DNA of 58,854 nucleotides from Prevotella conceptionensis 9403948 (GCF_000312305.1 NZ_HE999444.1:446904-505757), one strand, 5' to 3'. Positions 35,003 through 44,068 are shown, numbered from the stretch's first letter. Translations and numbers: made by a program. Notes: generated from the letters alone by a model not told the origin.

Positions 35003-36040
35003 ATGCAACTCGAAATACTCTCACAGTCCGATTCTAATACCTTGAACGGATTGATACAAGCGGCAAACAACATCGTGGTTTGCTGCCATAAGTCGCCCGA
35101 TGGAGATGCTATCGGCTCTTCATTGGCGTGGGCCGAATACCTGCGGCAAGTGGGTAAGGAGCCGCTCATCATCGTTCCCGACGCCTTCCCCGATTTCCTT
35201 AGATGGTTGCCAGGCGTAGAAAAGGTGATGCGTTACGACAAACACACCGCCGTTTGCAAAGAACGTATTGCCGAGGCAGACCTTATTTTCTGCCTAGACT
35301 TTAATGCAACGAACCGTGTTGACGACATGCAGCAGGCCTTGGAAACCACCACAGCCCAGCGAGTTGTGCTCGATCATCACCTCAACCCGCAGATGGATGC
35401 TCGCCTGATGGTGTCGTTGCCGCAGATGAGCAGCACCTGCGAAATCGTGTTCCGCATCGTTTGGCAGCTCGGAGGTTTCGAAATGTTCAGTAGGCAGGCC
35501 GCCATTGCCGTGTATTGTGGCATGATGACCGACACGGGAGGCTTTACTTATAACTCCACTCGCCCCGAAATATATGTCATTATCGGGCATTTGCTGACCA
35601 AAGGGTTTGATAAAGACAAGGTATATCGCAACGTTTACAACAATTATAGCTCGTGGGCCATCCGTTTCCGCGGCTACCTGATGAGCCAGAAACTCAATGT
35701 GCTGAACGAACTTAACGCCTCGTACTTTTGCATTACGCGCCAAGACATGAAGAATTTTCATTTCGTTAAGGGCGATGCCGAAGGGCTTGTTAACGAGCCT
35801 TTGCGTATAAAAGGGCAGAAATTGGTTATTTCGTTGCGCGAAGATACCGACAAAGACAACCTCATTTTGGTAAGCCTGCGTTCGGTAGACGACTTTCCTT
35901 GCAACGAGATGGCGGAGCGTTTCTTCAACGGCGGCGGCCATCTCAATGCCAGTGGGGGTAAGCTTTTCTGTTCGATGAGCGAGGCCGAGCGCGTTGTTCG
36001 CGATGCCATCATTGCCTATTCGGGGCGTTTGCGGGCTTGA
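35003..36040 (+). CDS. DHH family phosphoesterase (NrnA/pAp phosphatase-like)
   Basis: The 345-aa protein has the DHH domain with CHKSPDGDAIGSSLAW near residue 28, CLDFNAT near residue 97, and the name-giving VLDHHLNP near residue 123. A DHHA1 domain ends with GGGHLNASGG near residue 313. These Mn-dependent enzymes degrade nanoRNA and dephosphorylate 3'-phosphoadenosine phosphate, or hydrolyse cyclic-dinucleotide products. Which applies here is not clear. Alternative downstream ATGs would remove the first motif, so the near-leaderless start is retained. Next is DUF4827, then glmM, a conserved Bacteroidales order. Confidence 0.92.
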   Translation: MQLEILSQSDSNTLNGLIQAANNIVVCCHKSPDGDAIGSSLAWAEYLRQVGKEPLIIVPDAFPDFLRWLPGVEKVMRYDKHTAVCKERIAEADLIFCLDFNATNRVDDMQQALETTTAQRVVLDHHLNPQMDARLMVSLPQMSSTCEIVFRIVWQLGGFEMFSRQAAIAVYCGMMTDTGGFTYNSTRPEIYVIIGHLLTKGFDKDKVYRNVYNNYSSWAIRFRGYLMSQKLNVLNELNASYFCITRQDMKNFHFVKGDAEGLVNEPLRIKGQKLVISLREDTDKDNLILVSLRSVDDFPCNEMAERFFNGGGHLNASGGKLFCSMSEAERVVRDAIIAYSGRLRA

Positions 36041-36187
36041 CCAACGTCGTTTTCGCGGTTTTGGTGTGGCATTAAGGTTGCTTCGCTGCACCCGCTTTGC
36101 CCCCGACATGTGGGATTTGGACGGCCAACAGATGTGTAAAAATCCAAAAATACGAGGTCGTTCATCCCGAAAACGTAATATTTTTAT

Positions 36188-36195
36188 TATCTTTG
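36188..36195 (+). promoter_or_regulatory. -7 promoter box of the DUF4827 gene
   Basis: TATCTTTG followed by CA matches TAnnTTTG, with a leader of about 90 nt. No clear -33 TTTG. Confidence 0.5.
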
Positions 36196-36289
36196 CAGCA
36201 TTGTGGACGAGGTGTAGCCCAATGTTCCTGACGGAGCGAATGGCAGTAACGGCAGTCTGCAACCTCATCATATAAAACTTAAACGACGA

Positions 36290-36937
36290 ATGAAGAAATT
36301 GTTCTTTTCTCTTTTCCTCTTGGCGGGTGCGCTCTCGTGGCAATCGTGTAGCAGGTACGAAACCTATGCCGACCAAGTGGAATCAGAACGAAACGCCATC
36401 AGTAATTACATCACGAAGAAGAACATCAAAGTTATTAGCGAAAACGAATTTGTTGCAAACGGTGAGACTACCGACACGGCTAAGAACGAATATGTGCTCT
36501 TTGAGAGTTCGGGTGTGTACATGCAAATCGTACATAAGGGTGTAGGTAAGAAGATTGAAAAAGGCGAACGCATGAATGTGACGTGCAGGTTCAGCGAAAG
36601 AAACTTGCTTACCGACAGCCTTGAACTTTCTAGTTTCCATCCGCGTTTTAGCGCTTGGCTTGATAGGATGGACGTAACAAACACTTCTGGCACGTTTACC
36701 GCAAGCTTTAATGGTAAGGGTGGACTGATGTACGTGGCACGCCAACGCACCAATGGGACGGCAGTTCCTTCTGGTTGGCTCACGCCTTTCTCCTATATAT
36801 TGCTCGACAGGCTTTCTTCTTCCGAAGAGGCAGGTGCTCGCGTTCGCCTAATCGTACCCCACGACCGAGGTCATGGGGCGGCCGTGAATGGCGTGATACC
36901 TTATTTTTATGAGTTAGAATTGAGCAAGGCACGATAA
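36290..36937 (+). CDS. DUF4827 lipoprotein (FKBP-like)
   Basis: The signal peptide ends at the lipobox WQSCS (lipid Cys about residue 20). The remaining ~195 residues match DUF4827, a Bacteroidota family with remote likeness to FKBP-type prolyl isomerases: VYMQIVHKGVGKKIEKGERMNV near residue 80 and SYILLDRLSSSEEAGARVRLIVPHDRG near residue 163, ending in IPYFYELEL. Catalysis is not demonstrated for the family. The gene lies 15 nt upstream of the phosphohexomutase gene and probably shares its transcript. Confidence 0.82.
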   Translation: MKKLFFSLFLLAGALSWQSCSRYETYADQVESERNAISNYITKKNIKVISENEFVANGETTDTAKNEYVLFESSGVYMQIVHKGVGKKIEKGERMNVTCRFSERNLLTDSLELSSFHPRFSAWLDRMDVTNTSGTFTASFNGKGGLMYVARQRTNGTAVPSGWLTPFSYILLDRLSSSEEAGARVRLIVPHDRGHGAAVNGVIPYFYELELSKAR

Positions 36938-36952
36938 AAAACATATTTGGTA

Positions 36953-38338
36953 ATGACACTAATTAAATCTATTTCAGGCATCCGCGGTACAATTGGCGGA
37001 GGGGTTGGAGACACACTTAACCCGTTAGACATCGTTAAGTTTACTTCGGCATACGCCACTTTCATTCGTCAAAGCATGCCTAAGGGCAACAACACCATCG
37101 TTGTTGGCCGCGATGCACGTATTTCTGGCGATATGGTTAAGAACATTGTGTGTGGTACGCTCATGGGAATGGGCTTTGATGTGCTGAACATCGGGCTGGC
37201 CACAACGCCTACTACAGAGTTGGCCGTTACTATGGCAGGAGCCGATGGGGGTATAATTATCACAGCAAGTCATAATCCACGTCAATGGAACGCATTGAAA
37301 CTACTAAACAATAAAGGTGAGTTTCTTACGGCCGAAGATGGCGCAAAGCTTTTGAAAATAGCCGATAAGGGCGACTTTACTTATGCGGATGTAGACCACT
37401 TAGGCCATTATACCGAGGACGATAGTTTCGACCAACGTCACATTGATAGTGTGTTGGCGTTAAAGTTGGTTGATGCCGATGCCATTCGTAAGGCTGGGTT
37501 TAAGGTCGTGGTCGATACAGTAAACAGCGTGGGAGGCGTTATCCTGCCCAAACTGCTCGACCAATTGGGTGTGAAATACACCATGCTCAACGACCAACCA
37601 ACGGGAGATTTCGCCCATAACCCTGAACCTTTGGAGAAAAATCTCACAGAGATTATGACCGAGGTAAAGAAAGGAAACTACGATATGGGTATCGTAGTAG
37701 ACCCCGATGTGGACCGTTTGGTGTTTATTTGTGAAGACGGAAAGATGTTCGGCGAAGAGTACACGTTGGTTAGTGTGGCCGACTATGTATTGTCGCAAAC
37801 ACCAGGCAACACCGTGTCTAACCTCAGTTCCACTCGTGCCCTGCGCGATGTTACCCTCAAACACGGCGGTCAATACACGGCTGCGGCTGTTGGCGAGGTG
37901 AACGTAACCACGCAGATGAAGGCCGTTAATGCAGTTATCGGCGGTGAAGGTAATGGTGGAGTAATCTATCCTGAGAGCCATTATGGGCGCGATGCTTTGG
38001 TTGGTATCGCCCTTTTCCTTAGCAATTTGGCACACAAGGGCTGCAAGGTGAGCGAACTGCGCGCCACTTATCCCAACTATTTTATCGCCAAAAACCGCAT
38101 CGACCTCACGCCGTCTACCGATGTAGACGCCATTTTGGAGCGAGTAAAAGAACTGTATAAAGACGAGCAAGTGAACGATATTGATGGCGTAAAGATAGAC
38201 TTTGCCGACAAATGGGTGCACTTGCGCAAGAGCAATACCGAGCCTATCATCCGTGTTTACAGCGAGGCTGCGACGATGGAAGATGCCGATGCAATCGGTA
38301 AAAAGCTGATGCAGGTGGTGTACGACATGAGTAAATAG
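36953..38338 (+). CDS. glmM: Phosphohexomutase, probably phosphoglucosamine mutase
   Basis: A four-domain alpha-D-phosphohexomutase (461 aa). The catalytic phosphoserine is in TASHNP near residue 103, the metal loop is VDPDVDRL near residue 248, and the sugar loop is GEGNGGVIYPE near residue 325. RKSNTEPIIRVY forms the phosphate-binding loop near residue 425. The usual GlmM sugar loop GEQSGH is replaced by GEGNGG, closer to archaeal-type mutases, so phosphomannomutase or dual activity is possible. Its likely role is glucosamine-6-P to glucosamine-1-P for UDP-GlcNAc. I chose the ATG at 36953, two codons after an in-frame TTG. Confidence 0.87.
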   Translation: MTLIKSISGIRGTIGGGVGDTLNPLDIVKFTSAYATFIRQSMPKGNNTIVVGRDARISGDMVKNIVCGTLMGMGFDVLNIGLATTPTTELAVTMAGADGGIIITASHNPRQWNALKLLNNKGEFLTAEDGAKLLKIADKGDFTYADVDHLGHYTEDDSFDQRHIDSVLALKLVDADAIRKAGFKVVVDTVNSVGGVILPKLLDQLGVKYTMLNDQPTGDFAHNPEPLEKNLTEIMTEVKKGNYDMGIVVDPDVDRLVFICEDGKMFGEEYTLVSVADYVLSQTPGNTVSNLSSTRALRDVTLKHGGQYTAAAVGEVNVTTQMKAVNAVIGGEGNGGVIYPESHYGRDALVGIALFLSNLAHKGCKVSELRATYPNYFIAKNRIDLTPSTDVDAILERVKELYKDEQVNDIDGVKIDFADKWVHLRKSNTEPIIRVYSEAATMEDADAIGKKLMQVVYDMSK

Positions 38339-38398
38339 CACAAACAAGGTTTTGAGAACTTGCCCATAGCAAAGAGTAGCACACATCTAATTACCCGT

Positions 38399-38413
38399 TT
38401 CCCGATTCGGGAA
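38399..38413 (+). terminator. Small hairpin after the phosphohexomutase gene
   Basis: TTCCCG (38399-38404) and CGGGAA (38408-38413) with loop ATT. It lies 60 nt after the stop and has no T-tract. It may be part of a larger structure with the next hairpin. Confidence 0.45.
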
Positions 38414-38427
38414 GTAAGTTATAAAGC

Positions 38428-38493
38428 GCCGCTTTCACTCCTCACGGCCTGTTACCCATTTGGGGGTACACGCTGTGTTAGGGCGAAAGTGGT
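38428..38493 (+). ncRNA. Candidate structured RNA or complex terminator
   Basis: Three nested stems can form: GCCGCTTTC (38428-38436) with GAAAGTGGT (38485-38493), CACGGC (38443-38448) with GCTGTG (38472-38477), and TACCC (38453-38457) with GGGTA (38464-38468). GTTTTCG follows. This may be the real terminator of glmM or the 3' end of a small RNA. No family is recognised, and no promoter was found just upstream. The rest of 38.34-38.72 kb shows no gene. Confidence 0.4.
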
Positions 38494-38720
38494 GTTTTCG
38501 TGTATATGCTAGTCTTGCTTTTCGTTACAAGGAAAGATGAAAATAAGCATAACGAACCGCATAAACCTCTCCCGGCATGCCGTGTTTTTTGCTCAATTTT
38601 CAACCTTTGTTTATGCGCCAGCCATTGGCCATCAACCAAAACTTATCGTGTTTAGCACCCATTGTCTTCTTACCAATGCCCAAAAACTACCTTCTAATCA
38701 CTTGAAATTAAGGCCATAAA

Positions 38721-38750
38721 TTGCTGTTTCCCCTTTTTTTCGTACTTTTG
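38721..38750 (+). promoter_or_regulatory. Promoter of the hypothetical gene at 38.85 kb
   Basis: TTG (38721-38723), 19 bp, then TACTTTTG (38743-38750) followed by CAG. The leader is about 95 nt. Confidence 0.6.
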
Positions 38751-38849
38751 CAGCTAGTATTCGCTCCACTCGTGGCATTCACCTTGTGCCTAAGGCATGG
38801 GATATAGAGGGAGCACACGTCTATTTACATTATTCGAAACAAAACAATT

Positions 38850-39473
38850 ATGGGATTATTTTCCTCAATATTCAAAAGACAAGTCGACAAATCGAAGACG
38901 GGTGGCATGGAAGACTACATGACTCTGGTGCGAGTTTACTTCCAGGCAACCCTCGCCGCCAATCTAGGTATAACCAATTTGGCCATGCTTCCCGATTTGA
39001 GAACGTACAAAACAACCTTGCGCATACCAACGCAGAACAACAAGTTGGGCCTTGGTGAAAAGGCGCATTGCCGTAAGATGTTGAAAGAACTGTATAAAAC
39101 CGACGAGGGTTTCTTTAAAGAAATAGATGCCAGCATTAGGAAAAACTGCCACAAGCTGCAAGATGTGCAGGTGTACTTGATACAATTCCAGAACTTCACA
39201 CAAGATCTCATGATGCTCATGGGCAATCTCATGAAGTTTAAGTTGCGTTTGCCCTCGTTCTTCAAGAAGGCCATTTACACCATGACGCAACGCACCATCA
39301 ACGACATTTTCAACAAGAACGATTTTTCGGATGCAGGTGTGTTGAAGACCGTTGCCTCGATCAGGCAATATAATAAAAGGCTTGGATTTAGCCAAAAATG
39401 GGTAACAGACTTCGTTTTCCAAGTGGTAATGCTGGCCAAGAAAGAGCCGCGTCCCGACGAAAAAGCCAAGTAA
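38850..39473 (+). CDS. Conserved helical protein of unknown function
   Basis: The 207-residue protein is predicted mostly helical, with no signal peptide and no clear membrane segment apart from moderately hydrophobic stretches (ATLAANLGITNLAML, QDLMMLMGNLMKF). The N-terminus MGLFSSIFKRQVDKS is amphipathic and could touch the membrane. I recognise no family. A consensus promoter and the ATG followed by a conserved-looking start support a real gene. Neighbours (glmM upstream, ZapB-like/ZapA downstream) hint at a cell envelope or division link by position only. Confidence 0.75.
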   Translation: MGLFSSIFKRQVDKSKTGGMEDYMTLVRVYFQATLAANLGITNLAMLPDLRTYKTTLRIPTQNNKLGLGEKAHCRKMLKELYKTDEGFFKEIDASIRKNCHKLQDVQVYLIQFQNFTQDLMMLMGNLMKFKLRLPSFFKKAIYTMTQRTINDIFNKNDFSDAGVLKTVASIRQYNKRLGFSQKWVTDFVFQVVMLAKKEPRPDEKAK

Positions 39474-39614
39474 GCCACACTTTCGGGGCAAGAAAAGGCC
39501 ATTCCTCGCTGTCGTCTTTTGGCTTTCCACGCTCGCATAACGGGGTGTTTACGTGGCATATTAGCCCATTGATGCAGCTTAATTACATTTTTACAAGATG
39601 TAACAGGTTGAAAA

Positions 39615-39646
39615 TTTGCGCCATCCAAATAAATAAGTTAAATTTG
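39615..39646 (+). promoter_or_regulatory. Promoter of the zapB-like/zapA unit
   Basis: TTTG (39615-39618), 20 bp, TAAATTTG (39639-39646): full consensus. The box ends 21 nt before the ATG at 39668. Confidence 0.68.
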
Positions 39647-39667
39647 TAGTCAAATTGGTGTTTAATT

Positions 39668-39976
39668 ATGGATGCAAACGAATTCACATTGTCGCTGTTT
39701 ACCACACGGCTGCGCCAGCTACTTCTCCAATATAAAGAATTGGAGAAAAAGAATGCTGAGCTACAGACGATGATTGATGAGCGCGATGCCCGAATAAAGG
39801 AACTGGACGACAGTTTGCAATCTGTTTACAAGAGCTACGACAGCCTGAAAATGGCTAAGATGGTTGAAATCACCGATGGCGACATGGAGTCGGCCCAGAA
39901 AAGGCTCTCCAAACTCATTAGAGATGTGAACAGATGTATCACACTTCTAAGCGAAAATAGCATTGACAATGGCTGA
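39668..39976 (+). CDS. Coiled-coil protein upstream of ZapA (ZapB-like by position)
   Basis: A 102-residue, highly charged helix-only protein. A coiled coil spans about residues 15-62 (LLLQYKELEKKNAELQTMIDERD, with heptad Leu). No signal or membrane segment. It overlaps zapA by 8 nt, so translation is coupled and the products are probably made in equal amounts. In other bacteria ZapA bridges FtsZ to the coiled-coil protein ZapB. A ZapB-like role is inferred from size, coiled coil and linkage, not from sequence identity. Confidence 0.75.
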   Translation: MDANEFTLSLFTTRLRQLLLQYKELEKKNAELQTMIDERDARIKELDDSLQSVYKSYDSLKMAKMVEITDGDMESAQKRLSKLIRDVNRCITLLSENSIDNG

Positions 39977-40286
39977 TAACAAAAAAGACTTCTTCAAGAT
40001 AACGCTCAATGTATACGACAGGTCGATACCTGTTAACTGCTCACGAGAAGACGAAGAGAAGTATCGCAAGAGTGCAAAGCTTATTACCGACCTTGTGAAC
40101 TTCTACTCGGCTAGGTATGCAGGCAAGAAAAGCGATATTGACATTCTCTACATGGTACTCATAGACATTGCTATGCGTTACCACAATGCGGACGAACACA
40201 ACGACGTTGAGCCGTTGATGGATAGCCTTAAAGGGCTTGCCGCAGAGATTGAAGAGACTTTGGGCATCGAGCCAACGTCTGTTTAA
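39969..40286 (+). CDS. zapA: Cell division protein ZapA
   Basis: The 105-residue protein has the ZapA pattern: an N-terminal beta region (FKITLNVYDRSIPVNCSREDEEKYRKSAKLI, key YDRSIPVNC and EEKYRKSAK), then the helical part with DILYMVLIDIAMRYH. ZapA tetramers crosslink FtsZ filaments at the division site. I used the ATG at 39969. An in-frame TTG two codons earlier is less likely. RNase Y follows after 113 nt, the usual order in Bacteroidota. Confidence 0.9.
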   Translation: MADNKKDFFKITLNVYDRSIPVNCSREDEEKYRKSAKLITDLVNFYSARYAGKKSDIDILYMVLIDIAMRYHNADEHNDVEPLMDSLKGLAAEIEETLGIEPTSV

Positions 40287-40399
40287 GCTGTTTTCTTTTC
40301 CGAGTTTTATTGCCTTATGGCAACTTTCGCCAAGGTGTTCGCCCCATAAACACCAAAAGAGAACAGAACAAAAACATTACATAATCAATATAAATCTGT

Positions 40400-41935
40400 A
40401 TGATAGAAACGATAATCGCTGCCGCCGTTGCACTTGTTTTAGGGTGCTTTGTTGGCTATCTCCTTTTTAGATACGTCATTAAGGGACAGTATAACGAGAT
40501 GATAGAAAACGCTAACAAAGAGGCGGAAGTGCTGAAAGAGAAAAAATTGCTCGAAGTTAAAGAGAAATTCCTCAATAAGAAAAGCGAGTTGGAAAAGGAA
40601 GTGCAAATCCGCAACCAACGTATTCAGCAAAACGAGAACAAGCTTAAACAGCGCGAGATTTCGCTTAACCAACGCCAAGACGAGTTGGCACGCCGCAAAC
40701 AAGAGGTGGAACAAAACCAACAGCGCGTGGATAACGAGAAAAAACTGCTGAATATCAAGCAAGAGGAACTCGAAAAGATGCAAAGTCAGGAACGTTTGAA
40801 ACTCGAAGAGCTGTCGGGACTTAGCGCAGACGAGGCCAAGGAACGACTTATCGAGAGCTTAAAAGACGAAGCGAGGACCGACGCAGCTAGCTATATCAAC
40901 GAGATTATCGACGAGGCTAAACTCAATGCCAACCAACAGGCCAAGAAGATTGTTATACAAACCATTCAACGTGTGGCTACCGAAACGGCAATTGAGAACT
41001 CGGTGAGCGTATTTCACATCGACAACGACGAGGTGAAAGGTCGCATCATCGGTCGCGAAGGCCGTAACATACGTGCTTTGGAGGCTGCCACAGGTGTTGA
41101 AATAGTTGTAGACGACACGCCCGAGGCCATCGTTATATCGGCTTTCGACCCCGTTCGCCGCGAGGTTTGCCGTCTTGCCCTTCACCAACTTGTTGCCGAT
41201 GGCCGTATTCACCCTGCCCGAATAGAGGAGGTTGTGGCCAAGGTGAAGAAACAATTGGAAAACGAAATCATTGAGACGGGTAAGCGTACAGCCATCGACT
41301 TGGGTATTCATGGCTTGCACCCAGAACTTATTCGCATTGTAGGAAAGATGAAGTACCGTTCGTCTTACGGACAGAACCTCTTGCAACATGCACGCGAAAC
41401 GGCCAACCTTTGTGCCGTTATGGCCTCAGAGTTGGGACTAAATCCCAAAAAGGCAAAGCGTGCAGGTCTGTTACACGACATTGGAAAAGTACCCGATGAG
41501 GAAAGCGAATTGCCCCACGCCCTTTATGGTGCCAAGATTGCCGAGAAGTATAAGGAGAAACCCGACATCTGCAACGCTATTGGCGCACACCACGATGAGA
41601 TAGAAATGAATACCTTGTTGGCACCCATTGTGCAAGTGTGCGATGCCATTTCGGGTGCTCGTCCAGGTGCACGTCGCGAGATTGTTGAGGCCTACATCAA
41701 GCGTCTCAACGACTTGGAGGCTATTGCCATGAGCTATCCTGGAGTTACCAAAACCTACGCCATACAGGCGGGTAGAGAGCTGCGTGTTATCGTTGGTGCC
41801 GACAAGATGGACGATGCTGAGAGCGAGAAACTAAGCGGCGAGATTGCAACGAAGATACAAAACGAGATGACTTACCCCGGACAAGTGAAGATTACCGTTA
41901 TACGCGAAACGCGTTCTGTGGCCTTTGCCAAGTAA
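40400..41935 (+). CDS. rny: Ribonuclease Y
   Basis: A 511-aa membrane-anchored endoribonuclease that starts mRNA decay. It has an N-terminal transmembrane helix ([18 protein letters not shown]), a long charged coiled coil (about residues 35-140), a KH domain ([26 protein letters not shown], key GREGRN, near residue 215), and an HD domain with the metal pair in [13 protein letters not shown] near residue 358. All parts are intact and the length matches the family. A perfect terminator hairpin follows. Confidence 0.96.
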   Translation: MIETIIAAAVALVLGCFVGYLLFRYVIKGQYNEMIENANKEAEVLKEKKLLEVKEKFLNKKSELEKEVQIRNQRIQQNENKLKQREISLNQRQDELARRKQEVEQNQQRVDNEKKLLNIKQEELEKMQSQERLKLEELSGLSADEAKERLIESLKDEARTDAASYINEIIDEAKLNANQQAKKIVIQTIQRVATETAIENSVSVFHIDNDEVKGRIIGREGRNIRALEAATGVEIVVDDTPEAIVISAFDPVRREVCRLALHQLVADGRIHPARIEEVVAKVKKQLENEIIETGKRTAIDLGIHGLHPELIRIVGKMKYRSSYGQNLLQHARETANLCAVMASELGLNPKKAKRAGLLHDIGKVPDEESELPHALYGAKIAEKYKEKPDICNAIGAHHDEIEMNTLLAPIVQVCDAISGARPGARREIVEAYIKRLNDLEAIAMSYPGVTKTYAIQAGRELRVIVGADKMDDAESEKLSGEIATKIQNEMTYPGQVKITVIRETRSVAFAK

Positions 41936-41973
41936 TTTTCGTCCACCATGGGTGGCTCGTCAAGCCCATATAT

Positions 41974-42003
41974 AATAAGGTGTGCCGCGTGGCACACCTT
42001 ATT
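41974..42003 (+). terminator. Intrinsic terminator of rny, possibly bidirectional
   Basis: AATAAGGTGTGCC (41974-41986) pairs perfectly with GGCACACCTTATT (41991-42003), 13 bp around GCGT, followed by TTGTTTTTC. It lies between convergent genes and may also stop the aldo/keto reductase transcript. Confidence 0.92.
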
Positions 42004-42148
42004 TTGTTTTTCTGCCCATCTGTTTTTATCTGGCAAGTTGTATGAAAAATACGGGCAATTTGTTTGCTTGTTTCTCCTTCTCTGCGTTAATGGTTTTCAG
42101 AGGCGTGGCACCAATGTTGCCTTTAAAAGCTGTTACCGCTTTCACAAC

Positions 42149-42994
42149 TTACCTCCATCCCATGAACATCTTCACCGTTTCGGGGTCGTTATGGTCGAAA
42201 AACAGGCTTTTTCCAAGGTCTAATGCCTCAATGCGAGCCATCTCTTCGGGTGTGAGTTCAAAGTCGAAGATGTTGAAGTTCTGTTCCATCCTGTTGCGAT
42301 GTGTCGACTTTGGTATAATGATGATGTCGCGTTGTATTAGGTATCTCAGTGCCACTTGTGCGGCCGTTTTGTTGTGTGCCTGTCCAATGGCCACGAGTTC
42401 GGCATTGGTAAAGAAACCATTTCGCCCCTCGGCAAACGGCCCCCACGACATGGTTAGCGTTCCAAACTCGTTCATATACTGCTGTGCGCGACGTTGTTGG
42501 CAAAACACATGGGTTTCAATTTGGTTTACTGCCGGTACAATCTCAACGTTGTTGGCCAAGTCTATAAAGTGGTTTGGTTGGAAATTGCTAACGCCTATGG
42601 CCCTAACTTTGCCCTCGCGGTATGCCTCTTCTAAGGCGCGATAAGCTCCGTAATAGTCGCAAAAGGGTTGATGTAGCAGCATGAGGTCTATATAATCGCT
42701 TTGCAGCCTTTTCAAACTTTCGTCAATGCTCAGCTTAGCACGTTCATAACCATAGTTGCTAATCCATATTTTGCTAACGATAAAAACCTCGTTGCGTGCT
42801 ATGCCGCTGTCTTTCACGGCCTGTCCCACGCCTTCTTCGTTGCCATAGACTTGTGCCGTGTCAACCATTCTGTACCCAACAGCCAAGGCATCGCTAACAC
42901 ATCGTTTAGCCTCGGCAGGCTCAACTTGATATACACCATAGCCCAATTGGGGCATCTTAACGCCATTGTTTAATGTCACTTCTTTCATTTCCAT
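42149..42994 (-). CDS. Aldo/keto reductase
   Basis: A 281-aa TIM-barrel NADPH oxidoreductase of the AKR5-like group. The segment GYRMVDTAQVYGNEEGVGQAV holds the catalytic Asp and Tyr (near residues 45-52). The catalytic Lys is in FIVSKIW and the His in LMLLHQPF. NADPH-binding IIPKSTHRNRMEQNFNIFDF lies near residue 230. Typical substrates are 2,5-diketo-gluconate, methylglyoxal and other small carbonyls. The actual substrate is unknown. It is monocistronic, with a -7 box 26 nt upstream. Confidence 0.93.
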   Translation of the reverse strand: MEMKEVTLNNGVKMPQLGYGVYQVEPAEAKRCVSDALAVGYRMVDTAQVYGNEEGVGQAVKDSGIARNEVFIVSKIWISNYGYERAKLSIDESLKRLQSDYIDLMLLHQPFCDYYGAYRALEEAYREGKVRAIGVSNFQPNHFIDLANNVEIVPAVNQIETHVFCQQRRAQQYMNEFGTLTMSWGPFAEGRNGFFTNAELVAIGQAHNKTAAQVALRYLIQRDIIIIPKSTHRNRMEQNFNIFDFELTPEEMARIEALDLGKSLFFDHNDPETVKMFMGWR

Positions 42995-43019
42995 TTTTCT
43001 TTTCTTAGTTTTCTATTTG

Positions 43020-43027
43020 CAAAGATA
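43020..43027 (-). promoter_or_regulatory. -7 promoter box of the aldo/keto reductase gene
   Basis: TATCTTTG on the minus strand followed by CA matches TAnnTTTG. No -33 TTTG at the right spacing. Confidence 0.45.
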
Positions 43028-43109
43028 CGCTTTTGTGGCAATATTGTTGTCTAATATTACAACATTGAAACCGTCTTTCCTTTGATATTTTACGAGTTGA
43101 GTGGAGTTT

Positions 43110-43288
43110 ATTGTTTTTGCTGTAAACCCAGATAAACACCTCACTCTTGTACGCGGAGTGATAGACAAAAATACAATAAAATCAGAAAATCTACCTCTTT
43201 TGGCTGAGGCAAAATGTGGATATGCCCCAAAAGGTTATCTGGCGTAGGTCATTCAATGCCTTCTCTACAAGCTGAAAATTGGCTGTCG
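43110..43288. repeat. Diverged 170-bp repeat, copy near element D
   Basis: The partner of the stretch at 32.35-32.53 kb, with the same order of landmarks at about two thirds identity by eye. It has no coding frame. Confidence 0.55.
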
Positions 43289-43341
43289 AGTGCAGACTGC
43301 TTCTGCGTTTCCACCAACTTGTCCCCATTGCCCAAGAGCAA

Positions 43342-43379
43342 CACGCTTACTACCGTTCGCGCTAGTGGTAGTAAGCGTG
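43342..43379. repeat. Perfect 13-bp inverted repeat
   Basis: CACGCTTACTACC (43342-43354) and GGTAGTAAGCGTG (43367-43379), with a 12-nt loop. No T-tract and no gene end is near, so it is not an obvious terminator. It could be a protein site or a small RNA hairpin. Confidence 0.75.
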
Positions 43380-43444
43380 CATGCTTTCCGTGCTATTGTC
43401 AATGCGGTGTGTACGGCGTAATCTTCCTTTTGTCTAGTTTTCAG

Positions 43445-44068
43445 CAAGAAATTTAACACTATGAGTGCCCTTTTTGTCAACCAATCGCCCACCTTGCCGC
43501 AAAAAAACGATTCTCGCGAAGGTTTGTTTTGGTACGAAATGGGGTTAGCTTGTGAATGTAGCAAAATGAATATTTATTTAAACAAACAGTCATTTACACC
43601 AGTTTTTGCGTGATTTGCAGCAAAATGTAGTGCGTTTTGGTGCTAAATGTAGTGTGTTTTGATGCTAAACGCAAGATGTTTTGGTGCTAAATGCAATGCG
43701 TTTTGCTGCAAAACGCAAGGTATTTTGGTGCTAAATACAGTGCAAAATGCTGCAAAATGCGAGACGAAAAGCATAAAAATTCGCACCAATGGTATAAATA
43801 TAACCTTTCCGAACCATCAAAATCAAGGCTAAAAAGGGTAAAATAGCCATAAAAAGATGGGGTTTTAGGGTCTAAAAGCTAGTAATTGGGCATGAAAAAT
43901 TACGAGAAGGCAACCAAACTAGAAAGGCAAAATGGTGCAAAATGCAGGTTCAGTTCTTGAAAATAGACAAAATAAAAGACGTGAAAGGCTAGAAATAGTA
44001 GCTATTTACCTACTTTTTAGCCTATTTTTTTCGCTAGAACGGAGAGAAAATTAAAGTGGAATTGTAAA
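43445..44068. repeat. Large dispersed non-coding element, copy D (reverse orientation)
   Basis: Same order of landmarks as copies B and C. AACGATTCTCGCGAAGG has one change from the others. It lies between two minus-strand genes. There is no 16-bp array on its left side. Confidence 0.85.
43610..43765. repeat. 22-bp tandem array inside element copy D
   Basis: About six to seven units close to GTTTTGGTGCTAAATGCAATGC, more degraded than in copy B. Confidence 0.82.

Noticed and set aside
38537..38719. 60-codon open frame between the phosphohexomutase gene and the next gene
   Set aside because: No promoter, no ribosome site and no domain. It overlaps the promoter region of the next gene.
40287..40399. 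6S RNA next to zapA, as in enterobacteria
   Set aside because: The gap is only 113 nt and shows no long hairpin with a central bubble.
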